Positions 21,174-28,926 of a stretch of DNA of 64,000 bases are shown here, one piece after another (positions within the stretch are counted from its first letter, which is position 1; the number at the start of each line of letters is the position of its first letter). Origin of the DNA: Archangium sp. Its GTDB lineage: Bacteria > Myxococcota > Myxococcia > Myxococcales > Myxococcaceae. The translations under genes and the position numbers were made by a program. Location of the stretch: assembly GCA_030695565.1 (NCBI GenBank), contig JAUYRZ010000117.1:62001-126000 (forward strand), read 5' to 3'. The notes under the pieces are model-generated. The model was not told where the DNA came from and made no database searches. It saw only the letters and a list, made by a program, of their open reading frames with translations.

Positions 21174-22115
21174 ATGCCGACACGAACGACGGAATGGAGA
21201 TTTCGAAGGGGTTTGAGCCCTGAGTTCATCAACGCACTCAACGAGTGCTGGGAGCGCGGGGGCTGGTGGCAACAAGTCGTCGAGGACAAGGATTTGATCC
21301 TTGGCATCCGAGATGAGTCGCTGAACGTCTACTACGGCGGCGCAAGCCTGATTCGGGTCGACTTTCGCGGCGGCCGCATTCGCGCGCAGACACACTACAA
21401 GTACCTCGTGACGAGCCCAGAGGCCGGCGACTACGTCTCCTTTCTGGTTGGTACGTCCGGGCAACTCGAGCCCGTTGCCGGCGGCGGTGGTGCTCAGATT
21501 TCGCCCAACGAACTCCGTGAACTCAAGAGCAACGCCAGGGCGCATTCTGGAGAGGAAAAGAGCGGGGTACACAAGATCGCTCTGAGCAACCGCGTGGGCG
21601 TTCTCGATCTTGAGGTTGCGTTTGTCGCAGTGGGCGGCGATGCGTCTCAGGCGTCGAGTGAGGAACACTCGGACGACGGAGGCACGCTCGATCGGATCGA
21701 TCTCGCCGTGCTTGAAGCGAAGACCGAGCACCCGCGACTGATCTTTTTCGAGGCAAAGCACTTCACGAACAAGGAACTGCGCAGCAGCAGGCCCGCCCCA
21801 CCAGTCTTCGAACAACTCGAACGCTACGAGGAAGATCTCGTCCACTACAGCGGGCAGATCAAGGAGACGTATCAGCGGGTGGCCTCCAATCTTCTGGCGC
21901 TGACGGGGAAAATCCAGACCAACGATGAGCGGCGAGGACTGCTCGAAAAGACCGTAGAGAAGCTCGAGATCGACACCCGGCCTCAGCTTCTGGTCTTCGG
22001 GTTCGATGACGATCAGAAGAAGGGGGATGCGTGGGCGCGCCACAGCGCAAAGCTCGAGGCGCACTTCAAGGGGCGCTACCACGTACGCGGGGACCCGAGC
22101 GGCTTTCGCCTCTGA
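21174..22115 (+). CDS. PD-(D/E)XK nuclease-like protein
   Basis: About 313 residues. The stretch RIDLAVLEAKTEHPRLIFFEAKHF (about 195-220) has the order Asp, a hydrophobic strand, then E-x-K, typical of a PD-(D/E)XK nuclease core. No helicase or recognition domain is visible. I chose the ATG at 21174, preceded by GAGAGGCGGG, over the upstream TTG at 21090 and ATG at 21156. It is divergent from the defence operon and followed by a second nuclease-like gene, each with its own TGACCY element. A restriction-type or anti-plasmid role is inferred only from the fold and neighbourhood. Confidence 0.6.
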   Translation: MPTRTTEWRFRRGLSPEFINALNECWERGGWWQQVVEDKDLILGIRDESLNVYYGGASLIRVDFRGGRIRAQTHYKYLVTSPEAGDYVSFLVGTSGQLEPVAGGGGAQISPNELRELKSNARAHSGEEKSGVHKIALSNRVGVLDLEVAFVAVGGDASQASSEEHSDDGGTLDRIDLAVLEAKTEHPRLIFFEAKHFTNKELRSSRPAPPVFEQLERYEEDLVHYSGQIKETYQRVASNLLALTGKIQTNDERRGLLEKTVEKLEIDTRPQLLVFGFDDDQKKGDAWARHSAKLEAHFKGRYHVRGDPSGFRL

Positions 22116-22134
22116 AGTGCGGCTGGGCTGGGCA

Positions 22135-22149
22135 TGACCTCGGCCGTCA
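22135..22149 (+). promoter_or_regulatory. TGAC-N7-GTCA element b
   Basis: TGACCTCGGCCGTCA followed by GAG fully matches the consensus TGACCY-N4-YGTCASAG. It lies 26 bases before the ATG at 22176 and overlaps the alternative ATG at 22134, which argues against that earlier start. Confidence 0.6.
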
Positions 22150-22175
22150 GAGGCCTCGGAGACACTCTGAGGAGC

Positions 22176-23183
22176 ATGGAGAAAACGCCGTACCAGATCG
22201 CCCAACGCCGCCGGCATGCGCGCTGGAAGGAGACGACTGTCGAGCTTCCGATCGACGCCCGCCGGCCAGGTCGCTGGCGTGAAGCCCGCGACGTTCCTTT
22301 CATCCTCCCGATCGAGCGGGCTGACCACAACCTCTGGGACCGCATTCGGCCCGATGTGCTCTCGTACTTCGCGGAGTTCGACATCGAGTTCCACGACGGG
22401 CGCAGCGAGGACTACGACGTGCGGCCGGCGCCGGGCCCTTCGCCGCATCTCCTCGACTCACAGATTTACGCCCTCAACTTTTGGTGGCCCCTGCAGGAGA
22501 ACGCCGCTGTTCTGGCGGGTCTCCTCCGGACCGTGTTCCCCAGTGTCGTTCGCATGGTCCCGCCGGTCGCAGCCCAGAGGCTCGTGGAGTTCGAGTGGAT
22601 CGGGGCGAAGAACCATCTGGGCGAGAAGGAGCGAGATCGTCGACGGGGCAGGTTCGCGACGAGCGCCGATGCGCTGCTGGCTTACGAGGACCCGTCCGGC
22701 CAGCGGCATGGTGTGCTGCTCGAGTCGAAGTACACCGAAGCCTATCCAGCCGAGCGTTGGACCCACCGCAGTCGCTGGGGGACCGATCGCGTCGCCATCT
22801 ACCGGCCCTCCTTCGAACTTCCCGATGGCCCGTTCGAGGCGAGCGTCGAGTTGGACCAGTTGTTCGTTGAGCCGTTCGATCAGCATCTCCGCCAACAACT
22901 GCTCGCCGCCGCGATGGAGAGAAGCCACGAACTCGAGTTCACCACGGTGTCGTGTCTCCACGTTGCACCGCGAGAGAACGTCGACTTCCACCGCGGCATC
23001 ACCTCTCCAGGGCTCAGGACGCGCGGCGCGAGCGTCGGCGAGGTGTGGAAATCGCTGCTCAAGGATCCAACTCGATACGCGAGCCTCGCCTACGAGGACG
23101 CGTTCGATTTCGTCGCAGCGTCTGCGACAATGCCCTTCTGGGCTGCCTACCAGCGCGATCGCTTCGGCCACCGATGCACTTGA
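22176..23183 (+). CDS. PGN_0703-like putative restriction endonuclease
   Basis: About 335 residues. The protein resembles the PGN_0703 family of putative restriction endonucleases. The N-terminal MEKTPYQIAQRRRHARWKE and the core SADALLAYEDPSGQRHGVLLESKYTE (about 165-190) fit, with an Asp/Glu followed by E-x-K (LLESKYTE) as the PD-(D/E)XK-like site. I place the start at 22176, just after GAGGAGC. The frame opens at 22134, but that ATG sits inside a regulatory element. No cognate methyltransferase is adjacent; the nearest is the DUF1156 enzyme of the divergent operon. Substrate and cleavage have not been shown for most members of this family. Confidence 0.65.
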   Translation: MEKTPYQIAQRRRHARWKETTVELPIDARRPGRWREARDVPFILPIERADHNLWDRIRPDVLSYFAEFDIEFHDGRSEDYDVRPAPGPSPHLLDSQIYALNFWWPLQENAAVLAGLLRTVFPSVVRMVPPVAAQRLVEFEWIGAKNHLGEKERDRRRGRFATSADALLAYEDPSGQRHGVLLESKYTEAYPAERWTHRSRWGTDRVAIYRPSFELPDGPFEASVELDQLFVEPFDQHLRQQLLAAAMERSHELEFTTVSCLHVAPRENVDFHRGITSPGLRTRGASVGEVWKSLLKDPTRYASLAYEDAFDFVAASATMPFWAAYQRDRFGHRCT

Positions 23184-23195
23184 GGCATTGGGGCG

Positions 23196-23210
23196 TGACC
23201 TTGGGTGTCA
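23196..23210 (+). promoter_or_regulatory. TGAC-N7-GTCA element c
   Basis: TGACCTTGGGTGTCA followed by CAG fully matches TGACCY-N4-YGTCASAG. It lies 45 bases before the ATG of the FHA gene and 13 bases after the previous stop. Confidence 0.6.
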
Positions 23211-23255
23211 CAGCCGCTCGTCATGCTTTCGGTCGAGCACAGTCCGGAGGTGACC

Positions 23256-24158
23256 ATGGTCGAGGCAACCCGTTACATGCGAGTCCAAGCATCGGTCAAA
23301 CCCATGAGGAGCGATGGCGCCACCCGCATATCGCCCCTCCGAAGCCGGGCCAGGACGAGCGTCGAGGACCTTTTTCGCGAGCGCCAACGCATGATGGCTT
23401 CGGCCCTGCACGAAGAAAGGAGACCAGGGCTCTTCGTCTTCGCTGCTCACCTCGAGTACGGGCATGTCGCTCGAATGTGGCTCGAGGCCACCCCTCACCC
23501 GCGCGCCGGGCTGATCGGAAGACACGACGAAGTGGACCTCGCTCTCCCGCTGGATGACTCGCTCTCCCTGCGGCACCTGATGTTCGTCGTCCGCCAACGT
23601 GAAGGGGCGGTGCATTTCGTGGCGATCGACCTCGAGTCCAACAATGGCCTTCAACTCGAGTCGGGTGCTCCGATTCGGCTGGCCGAAGCCTCGGGTCCCC
23701 TCATCGTCTGTGCGTCGGACTTCGTCTTCTTCTGCTTCCCCACGGGGAAGCCTGCGCCCTGGAACTCCGAGAGCGGAAATGTCTGGGGCACGCTCGCAGC
23801 TCGCCACGCTTCGCGCGTGGAGCCGCGGCTGCTCTCCTGTTCAAGCGAGCCACCCGCCGGACGGATCGAATTGGTCAGCAACTTCAGCGTCGCCGCCATC
23901 GGGCTCAGCACTGCCGCTCTTCGGAGGGGTGTCCTCATGGGTCGTGCGGAGCGCTGCGAGGTCTCGGCGCCCGTGATGACGGTGTCGCGCGTGCACGCGG
24001 TGCTGCTCTCCCTCGATGACGAACTGTTGGTCATCGACGCCGGGAGCACCAATGGAACCTGGCGACTGGACCAAGAGGTGCGGATCGCGAGGCTTCGGGA
24101 TGGCGACGTCCTGGCGCTCGGTGAGGAAGTGACCGTCGCCTGGCGCGACGCCCATTGA
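23256..24158 (+). CDS. Protein with two FHA domains
   Basis: About 300 residues. The C-terminal FHA domain is canonical: MGRAERCEV, then SRVHA and DAGSTNGTW (about 228-270). These are the residues that bind phosphothreonine peptides. An upstream region (GLIGRHDEVDL...LSLRHL...DLESNNGLQL, about 88-130) is a second, degenerate FHA domain. There is no signal peptide or membrane segment, so it is probably a cytoplasmic adaptor reading Ser/Thr kinase signals; such kinases are plentiful in myxobacteria, but none is in this window. The ATG at 23256 is preceded by GGAGG at ideal spacing. The 3' end is only 9 bases from the convergent NERD-helicase gene. Confidence 0.8.
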   Translation: MVEATRYMRVQASVKPMRSDGATRISPLRSRARTSVEDLFRERQRMMASALHEERRPGLFVFAAHLEYGHVARMWLEATPHPRAGLIGRHDEVDLALPLDDSLSLRHLMFVVRQREGAVHFVAIDLESNNGLQLESGAPIRLAEASGPLIVCASDFVFFCFPTGKPAPWNSESGNVWGTLAARHASRVEPRLLSCSSEPPAGRIELVSNFSVAAIGLSTAALRRGVLMGRAERCEVSAPVMTVSRVHAVLLSLDDELLVIDAGSTNGTWRLDQEVRIARLRDGDVLALGEEVTVAWRDAH

Positions 24159-24167
24159 TCGGATCGA

Positions 24168-25790
24168 TCAACTCAGGCGCGCGTCCGCCTGAGCACTCTG
24201 CCGATCGGCGATCACGATGGCCTGCACCGTCGCTCTCGTGAGCGCGATGTGCATGCGCGTGTCGTAGTGGGTCACGTGCTTGCCGCCGAGCTCGGTGATG
24301 ATCACGAACGGCCGCTCCAGGCCCTTGAAGCGCAGGAAGGTCTCCACCACCACGCGGTGGCCCGCCTCGGGCGAGTCAGCGTGTACCACCGGCGTCGAGC
24401 CCAGCATCGAGAGCCCGAAGAGTTTGCTGCGGCTCTGGCCGCTCAGGCTCACCACGACGATCTGGTTCGGCCGAGCTCCTTGCTTCAAAAGTGACTCCAC
24501 TTCGTGCCGCACCTTCTCGCCGACTTCGTCTTCGTCGCAGACCACTCGCTTGAGGACCTCAGCCGCAGGCAGTGCCCTGGACGCAGTTGGATCGACATAG
24601 CTCTCGGCGAACACCGCCAGACCCGAGGGGCATCGGTAGCTCTGGCCAAGGGTGAAGCGGCCGCCGAGCGTGGCGTCGAGTGACTCGGGCAAGGCCCGAT
24701 CGGTCCAGAAGGCCTGGCGTCGGTCTCTGAACACCCAAAGCCCGCGCGGCCCTGCCAGCTGCTCTGCGAGCATCCAATCTCCGGGGTCGAAATCCTGGCC
24801 TTCGTCGACCACCACCAGGTCGGGTCGCGCAGATTCGATGGGCAGCGCCTCGCAGGTCGCGTTGAGCGAGACCTCGTCCCAGAACTTCTTGTCCGGTGGA
24901 GGGATGTTCGCCCCAGAGCCCTTCAGCAGATCGACCGCGAGCTGCCGAACCGAGGTGGCACGCAGCCGCGGCGTTCCCTCGAACTGCGCCTGTACCGCCC
25001 GGGCGAGCGCGTCGGTGAAGCAGAGATAGAGCGTGGTCTGGCCGGCTGCGGCTCGTCGGCGGCAGAGTTCGGTAGCAACCAGAGTCTTTCCGCTCCCTGC
25101 GGGGCCCTCGACGAGTGCGCGAGCCGTGCCGCCAGCGAGCTCGAGGAGCTGGTACTGCTTCGTGTCGAGCGCGACCGAGCGCTCCACCGATTCGTCGACG
25201 CGATCACCGAGGTTCACCGACGGGACCCATGAGTCGCCCCAGAGGGACTTCAGCTGCTCGAGCCACTTCCGGCTCTGCGGCACGCGCATCGCAGGCACTG
25301 CCAGGCGGAAGACTTCAGGGAGCACGGACTCGAGATGCGGCAGCTCGCGTCGTCCCAGCACCAGCCCGCGCAGATCGCCGTTCGACGGCGCAGCGGAGAA
25401 GTCGCAATCGGGGAACACACAGGCGACGCCAAATGGGGGCGTTTCGCAACCGGCGCGTTTGAGTTCCTCGATGAGGTGCTTCACGAAGCCCAGCGCCTGG
25501 TCGCGCGGGGCCTGGCTCATTGGCTTCCCGTTCTGTGACCAGCGGCCATCGCGCAGCTCGATGTTCCCGCCCTTCACCTCGAGCACCAGCAGGCCCGCCG
25601 ATGGATCAGCGATGACGAAGTCGCCTTCTCCCTCCCACCCCTCTTTCGAGCGGAGGCGCAGAGAATGGAAGGCGGTCCACGAGAGCGCCGCCTTCGACAG
25701 CGCCGCGTAGAGAGTGAGTTCGGCGTGGCTGTGCGTCGGCCGGGGCTGTGCTTGCGGGAAGAGTCGCATCGAACAGCCCGAATGTCGCAC
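24168..25790 (-). CDS. NERD nuclease-related domain plus UvrD-like helicase
   Basis: A 540-residue protein. The N-terminal NERD domain has GDFVIADPSAGLLVLEVKGG (about 56-75), including the E-x-K of a PD-(D/E)XK-like fold. A compact superfamily 1 helicase follows: Walker A EGPAGSGKT (about 229-237), DLVVVDEGQDF (about 328), a QSYRCP motif IV-like segment (about 390) and a C-terminal FKGLERPFVIIT (about 487) plus IALTRAT (about 517). NERD-helicases recur in defence and DNA-processing loci. The GTG at 25790 starts 12 bases after the stop of a lipoprotein gene, so both are probably one transcript. An ATG at 25769 is an alternative start. Confidence 0.85.
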   Translation of the reverse strand: MRHSGCSMRLFPQAQPRPTHSHAELTLYAALSKAALSWTAFHSLRLRSKEGWEGEGDFVIADPSAGLLVLEVKGGNIELRDGRWSQNGKPMSQAPRDQALGFVKHLIEELKRAGCETPPFGVACVFPDCDFSAAPSNGDLRGLVLGRRELPHLESVLPEVFRLAVPAMRVPQSRKWLEQLKSLWGDSWVPSVNLGDRVDESVERSVALDTKQYQLLELAGGTARALVEGPAGSGKTLVATELCRRRAAAGQTTLYLCFTDALARAVQAQFEGTPRLRATSVRQLAVDLLKGSGANIPPPDKKFWDEVSLNATCEALPIESARPDLVVVDEGQDFDPGDWMLAEQLAGPRGLWVFRDRRQAFWTDRALPESLDATLGGRFTLGQSYRCPSGLAVFAESYVDPTASRALPAAEVLKRVVCDEDEVGEKVRHEVESLLKQGARPNQIVVVSLSGQSRSKLFGLSMLGSTPVVHADSPEAGHRVVVETFLRFKGLERPFVIITELGGKHVTHYDTRMHIALTRATVQAIVIADRQSAQADARLS

Positions 25791-25802
25791 AGGCGCGACC
25801 GC

Positions 25803-26474
25803 CTACTGACGTCTCATCGCGACCGTCATCGTCTGGAGTCCTCCGCTGGGTTGAAGGGTGAAGCTTCCGGCAGCGAAGTCGGCTTCGGTCAGGGTCACCC
25901 GGAGCGAGCCGGTGATTGAGTCATCGCTGACGGCATCGATGTCGAAGACCTGGAAGGTCCAACCGGCACGGAGAAGATCCTTCGCCTTGGCGGAGCACCC
26001 TCCGGTGCTCCAGGTGGGTTGGTAGGTGTTTGACGCTTCCGGAGTACTCGTCGCGGCCGTCATGTCACCACAGGTCATGAAGACCCGAGGGTCGGGCGCT
26101 GACCCGTCTCCGTCCCAGCTGGTGCCGTTGTTATTCGCAGCGAGCCGCGCAGAGGTCGGCTGCACGACCCACGTCGACTCGGGATCGACGCCGCAGCTTT
26201 GATCGACGCGGCAGATTTGGTTGGCCGTGCAAGAGGCGCAGCTGGCGCCTGACTTGCCGCAGCCCGCAGCGGTGGAGCCCGGCTGGCAGCTTCCGTTAAA
26301 GCAGCAGCCCGAGCAGTTCTGCGGGCCACAGCTGGCGGCGGCTCCCCCTCCTCCTCCTCCGCCACCCGTACCAGCGAAGCCGCCCCCGGCTCCTCCTCCT
26401 GTTCCCGTCGACAGCCCCTCACCACACGCCATCAACACCCCAGCCATCATCGCCACCGTTGCCAACCGATTCAT
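25803..26474 (-). CDS. Gly-rich, Cys-containing exported lipoprotein
   Basis: A 223-residue lipoprotein. The signal peptide ends in the lipobox LMAC (13-17), followed by a Gly/Ala-rich linker (20-48). A Cys-rich segment comes next (CGPQNCSGCCFNGSC...CGKSGASCASC). The C-terminal domain of about 125 residues (WVVQPTSARLAANNNG...WTFQVFDIDAVSDD) reads like a C2-like or beta-sandwich domain. AAGGAGG precedes the ATG. It is the first gene of a two-gene transcript with the NERD-helicase, an unusual pairing of envelope and nucleic-acid functions. Element e lies 40 bases upstream. Confidence 0.75.
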   Translation of the reverse strand: MNRLATVAMMAGVLMACGEGLSTGTGGGAGGGFAGTGGGGGGGGAAASCGPQNCSGCCFNGSCQPGSTAAGCGKSGASCASCTANQICRVDQSCGVDPESTWVVQPTSARLAANNNGTSWDGDGSAPDPRVFMTCGDMTAATSTPEASNTYQPTWSTGGCSAKAKDLLRAGWTFQVFDIDAVSDDSITGSLRVTLTEADFAAGSFTLQPSGGLQTMTVAMRRQ

Positions 26475-26514
26475 GTTGCCTCCTTGAGAGAGACCCCAGC
26501 ATCGAGTCTCGCTG

Positions 26515-26529
26515 TGACGTCTGGGGTCA
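26515..26529 (-). promoter_or_regulatory. TGAC-N7-GTCA element e
   Basis: Read on the minus strand this is TGACCCCAGACGTCA followed by CAG, a full match to TGACCY-N4-YGTCASAG pointing at the lipoprotein gene 40 bases downstream. It is paired back to back with element d in the same divergent promoter region. Confidence 0.6.
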
Positions 26530-26561
26530 GTGCGAACCGAGGACCAAGGCGAGCGCCATCG

Positions 26562-26576
26562 TGACCTGAAGTGTCA
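26562..26576 (+). promoter_or_regulatory. TGAC-N7-GTCA element d
   Basis: TGACCTGAAGTGTCA followed by GAG fully matches TGACCY-N4-YGTCASAG, 41 bases before the ATG at 26618. Confidence 0.6.
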
Positions 26577-26617
26577 GAGCGTCGTGCGTTCATGGCCTCC
26601 AACGATCGGAGACGACC

Positions 26618-27178
26618 ATGAGATGGATCCTGATGTTTGCGATGGGGCTGGTGGTGCTGGCGGGCTGCGGGGGGGAGTCCCGGTGCAATGGGGTCACCTG
26701 CTCCGGTCACGGCGTGTGCGCGGTAAGTGCGGGGGCACCGCTGTGCGCCTGCAATGCGGGCTTCACCGCGAGCGGATTGAGCTGCGTCGCGGAGGCCTCG
26801 CGCTGCGTGGGCGTCGGTGCAACGTGCAACTCCAACGGTGACTGCTGCACCTTCGAGCAAGGCACCGGTTTCTGTGTGAGCGGTCGCTGCGCTGACTCCT
26901 GCACGAGCAACGGTCAATGCAACAGCGGCTGCTGCGCGCCCCTCGTCAGCGGTGAGCGTGCGTGCTCCTCGCCCAGTCAGTGCTCCTCGAGTTGCCGCGC
27001 CGTCAACTCGAGCTGCACCAGCAACGGCAATTGCTGCAATTTCCTCTCTGGGTCGGGTTTCTGCGTCAATGGTTTCTGTGCTGACACGTGTGCTCGCAAC
27101 AGCGAGTGCGCCAGCAATTGCTGCGCGCCGTTGGTCGGCGGCGGCTCGACCTGTGCGAACAGGAGTTCCTGCCCATGA
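26618..27178 (+). CDS. Cys-rich lipoprotein with tandem disulphide repeats
   Basis: A 186-residue lipoprotein with lipobox VLAGC at 13-17. An EGF-like segment follows (CNGVTCSGHGVCAV...LCACNAGF, 23-48). Two tandem repeats of about 57 residues come next, each with the pattern C-N/T-SNGxCC...GTGFCVxGxCAD...CxSxCCAPLV, an internal duplication. All functional residues seem to be cysteines, so this is an extracellular disulphide-rich domain of the type common in myxobacterial surface proteins. The stop overlaps the next ATG as ATGA. Confidence 0.8.
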   Translation: MRWILMFAMGLVVLAGCGGESRCNGVTCSGHGVCAVSAGAPLCACNAGFTASGLSCVAEASRCVGVGATCNSNGDCCTFEQGTGFCVSGRCADSCTSNGQCNSGCCAPLVSGERACSSPSQCSSSCRAVNSSCTSNGNCCNFLSGSGFCVNGFCADTCARNSECASNCCAPLVGGGSTCANRSSCP

Positions 27179-27477
27179 GGTGGCTCGTCGCTGCGTGCTT
27201 CGTCTCCGTCGCGGTGGCCGGGCTCACCCGAGATTCGGCTTCGCCGCCCTCGTCGACCGAGGCAACCCGCCGAGAGGTCGTGCTCGCTCCAGCGCCTGAG
27301 AATGACCTCTCAGAGACCCACGTCGCGCCAGACGAACCCGCGGGTCAGCGCACCCGCGTCTTTTCTGTCCTCTCGATCGCAAAGGCGACAGGGTCCACGG
27401 CGCAACAGCACTTCGAGCGCGAACTGGATCCTGACGCAGGCGCCGAGGAGTTCACGGCCACGGGCTCACCTCCGTGA
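27175..27477 (+). CDS. Small exported protein of unknown function
   Basis: 100 residues. It has a short basic N-terminus and hydrophobic segment (MRWLVAACFVSVAVAGL), consistent with a signal peptide, then a polar, acidic, Pro/Glu/Ala-rich mature part without known domains. The start is fixed by an ATGA overlap with the Cys-rich lipoprotein gene, so the two are coupled. I do not recognise a family. Confidence 0.55.
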   Translation: MRWLVAACFVSVAVAGLTRDSASPPSSTEATRREVVLAPAPENDLSETHVAPDEPAGQRTRVFSVLSIAKATGSTAQQHFERELDPDAGAEEFTATGSPP

Positions 27478-27483
27478 CTGCTG

Positions 27484-27498
27484 TGACCCTCGTTGTCA
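27484..27498 (+). promoter_or_regulatory. TGAC-N7-GTCA element f
   Basis: TGACCCTCGTTGTCA followed by GAG fully matches TGACCY-N4-YGTCASAG. It starts 6 bases after the previous stop and ends 57 bases before the likely ATG at 27556. Confidence 0.6.
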
Positions 27499-27555
27499 GA
27501 GGCCGGTTGGAGACTTCATCCCTCGGGCGCTTCGCCCGCCGCAAGGGAGGGCGTG

Positions 27556-28353
27556 ATGGTGCTTTCGATGGTGGTGAGTATCTGGCTTTGTCAGGTGCCT
27601 GGCTGCGCGAAGGATACCGACTGCAAAGGCGATCGGATCTGCGAGGCCGGTGGCTGTGTCGCCCCGTCGGCAGGTGCGCTCCCGCAGGCTCCGCCGCCAG
27701 TTGCGCCTGCGACGGACGCCGCAGTCCCTCCTCCGATGCCCCCTTCCGCCGACTCGTACCCTCGTGTCATTCGGCATGACGGCCTCACCTGTGTACAGAC
27801 GCTCGAAGCCGATGGTCACGTTGAGGAGTCCTGTCGACGCGCGGGTCCGGCGCCGCGACCTCGCCCCCTGCCAGCGCGTGAGGTTGAAGACAGCCCACCG
27901 GCGCGGCCCGACGAGCCGGTTTCCCGATTCGTCGCGTCGTTTCTGCTGCGCGGAGGAATGCTGGCGGGCTTGGCGAGCCGTGCGAGCATTGTGCTGCCTG
28001 AGGTGGGCGGGTCCATCGCCCTGGGTGCGCGATTCCGGTCGGGTGTGGGAGTGACCGGACTCGGAAGCTTGAGCGTCGGCGTCTTCCCGAACGGAGCCTT
28101 CGTCATCGGCACGCTCGCGCCCGCGCTCCGCTTCGGAGATCGCTCACACTTCCTGCTGGGACTCGGACCTTCCGTCGTGGCCTTCAGCGTGACTGGAGGC
28201 GGAAGCGGGAGCGGCGTCGCTGGCTCCTTGATCGCGGAGGGGGTGTTCGCAGTGGCCCGGGCCTTTGCCCTCACCATTTACTCGGCCATCCACGTCGACG
28301 CGAGCGGGGTGGTCTTTTCGCTCGGCGCGGGGTTCGGCTTCGGAGCATTCTGA
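27556..28353 (+). CDS. Exported protein with Cys-rich head and Gly-rich membrane/barrel-like tail
   Basis: About 265 residues from the ATG at 27556, which has AAGGGAGGG upstream; the frame opens at 27493, inside element f. A hydrophobic N-terminus precedes CAKDTDCKGDRICEAGGC, a short disulphide knot also seen in other lipoproteins of this window. A Pro-rich linker follows (about 38-110). The last 150 residues alternate Gly, hydrophobic and small residues (ALGARFRSGVGVTGLGSLSVG...), suggesting a small outer-membrane beta-barrel. The family is not recognised. The stop overlaps the next ATG by one base. Confidence 0.55.
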   Translation: MVLSMVVSIWLCQVPGCAKDTDCKGDRICEAGGCVAPSAGALPQAPPPVAPATDAAVPPPMPPSADSYPRVIRHDGLTCVQTLEADGHVEESCRRAGPAPRPRPLPAREVEDSPPARPDEPVSRFVASFLLRGGMLAGLASRASIVLPEVGGSIALGARFRSGVGVTGLGSLSVGVFPNGAFVIGTLAPALRFGDRSHFLLGLGPSVVAFSVTGGGSGSGVAGSLIAEGVFAVARAFALTIYSAIHVDASGVVFSLGAGFGFGAF

Positions 28354-28640
28354 TGGAGCCCACGCGTCCAGTTCGCCGCGGGCGCAACGATCAACTGGTG
28401 CGAGTTCTGCAGTTACTCAGCGACCTCGCCCGTCCCGGTGGGCGTGACCTCTACGAATTGGCGTCACGTCATCAGACGACCACCCGCACCATTCGCCGCG
28501 ATCTCGATGCACTCTCGTGTGCCGGGATTGCCCTCAAGCGAGAGGCAGGGGAGGGGAGTCGGCTGCGGTGGTCTCTCGACCTGGAATCTCCTCGTGCCAG
28601 AGAGCTTGCGCGCATCGCCCGGATCACTTGTGGCGACTGA
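28353..28640 (+). CDS. Small helix-turn-helix transcription factor
   Basis: 95 residues. RNDQLVRVLQLLSDLARPGG followed by DLYELASRHQTTTRTIRRDLDALSCAGI (about 10-58) is a DeoR/HTH_11-type winged helix, as at the N-terminus of WYL-domain regulators. The WYL or effector domain is absent: the protein stops soon after the wing. The start overlaps the upstream stop (TGATG), so it is co-translated with the exported protein. It is a plausible but unproven candidate for the factor reading the TGACCY elements. Confidence 0.7.
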   Translation: MEPTRPVRRGRNDQLVRVLQLLSDLARPGGRDLYELASRHQTTTRTIRRDLDALSCAGIALKREAGEGSRLRWSLDLESPRARELARIARITCGD

Positions 28641-28649
28641 GCACCGCGG

Positions 28650-28835
28650 TCATCGCGCGAGCATGCCCAAGCCGCCGAAGAGCGCCGCGAGGGCCAGCCC
28701 GACACCGAAGAAAATGAACGACAGAATGAAGGTGGCAGGAATTGATGCGAGGGCGAGCTTGATGAGCAGGCCCACCAGATCCATGAAGGGGATATCGACA
28801 CCAGACACGACGACCGGATTCTCGTTTTCGTTCAT
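28650..28835 (-). CDS. Small membrane protein
   Basis: 61 residues. A polar N-terminus (MNENENPVVVSG) precedes a long hydrophobic stretch (FMDLVGLLIKLALASIPATF and ILSFIFFGVGLALAALFGG), enough for two transmembrane helices or one hairpin. I use the ATG at 28835 because the GTG at 28844 lacks a ribosome site. Element g lies 24 bases upstream on the same strand. The function is unknown. Confidence 0.55.
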   Translation of the reverse strand: MNENENPVVVSGVDIPFMDLVGLLIKLALASIPATFILSFIFFGVGLALAALFGGLGMLAR

Positions 28836-28859
28836 GGTTGCCACTTGAGCTCAGCACTG

Positions 28860-28874
28860 TGACGTCGAAGGTCA
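28860..28874 (-). promoter_or_regulatory. TGAC-N7-GTCA element g
   Basis: On the minus strand this reads TGACCTTCGACGTCA followed by CAG, a full consensus match 24 bases upstream of the small membrane protein. In the plus direction it also precedes the ArdC-like gene by about 52 bases, so it may serve both. Confidence 0.55.
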
Positions 28875-28926
28875 CGCAGGTCGCGACTCGGCCAAGACGA
28901 TCCAATCTCGCGAGCAGGAAGGTCAA

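Noticed and set aside
22134-22175. ATG at 22134 as the start of the PGN_0703-like gene
   Set aside because: It lies within element b and has no ribosome site; the ATG at 22176 has GAGGAG just before it.
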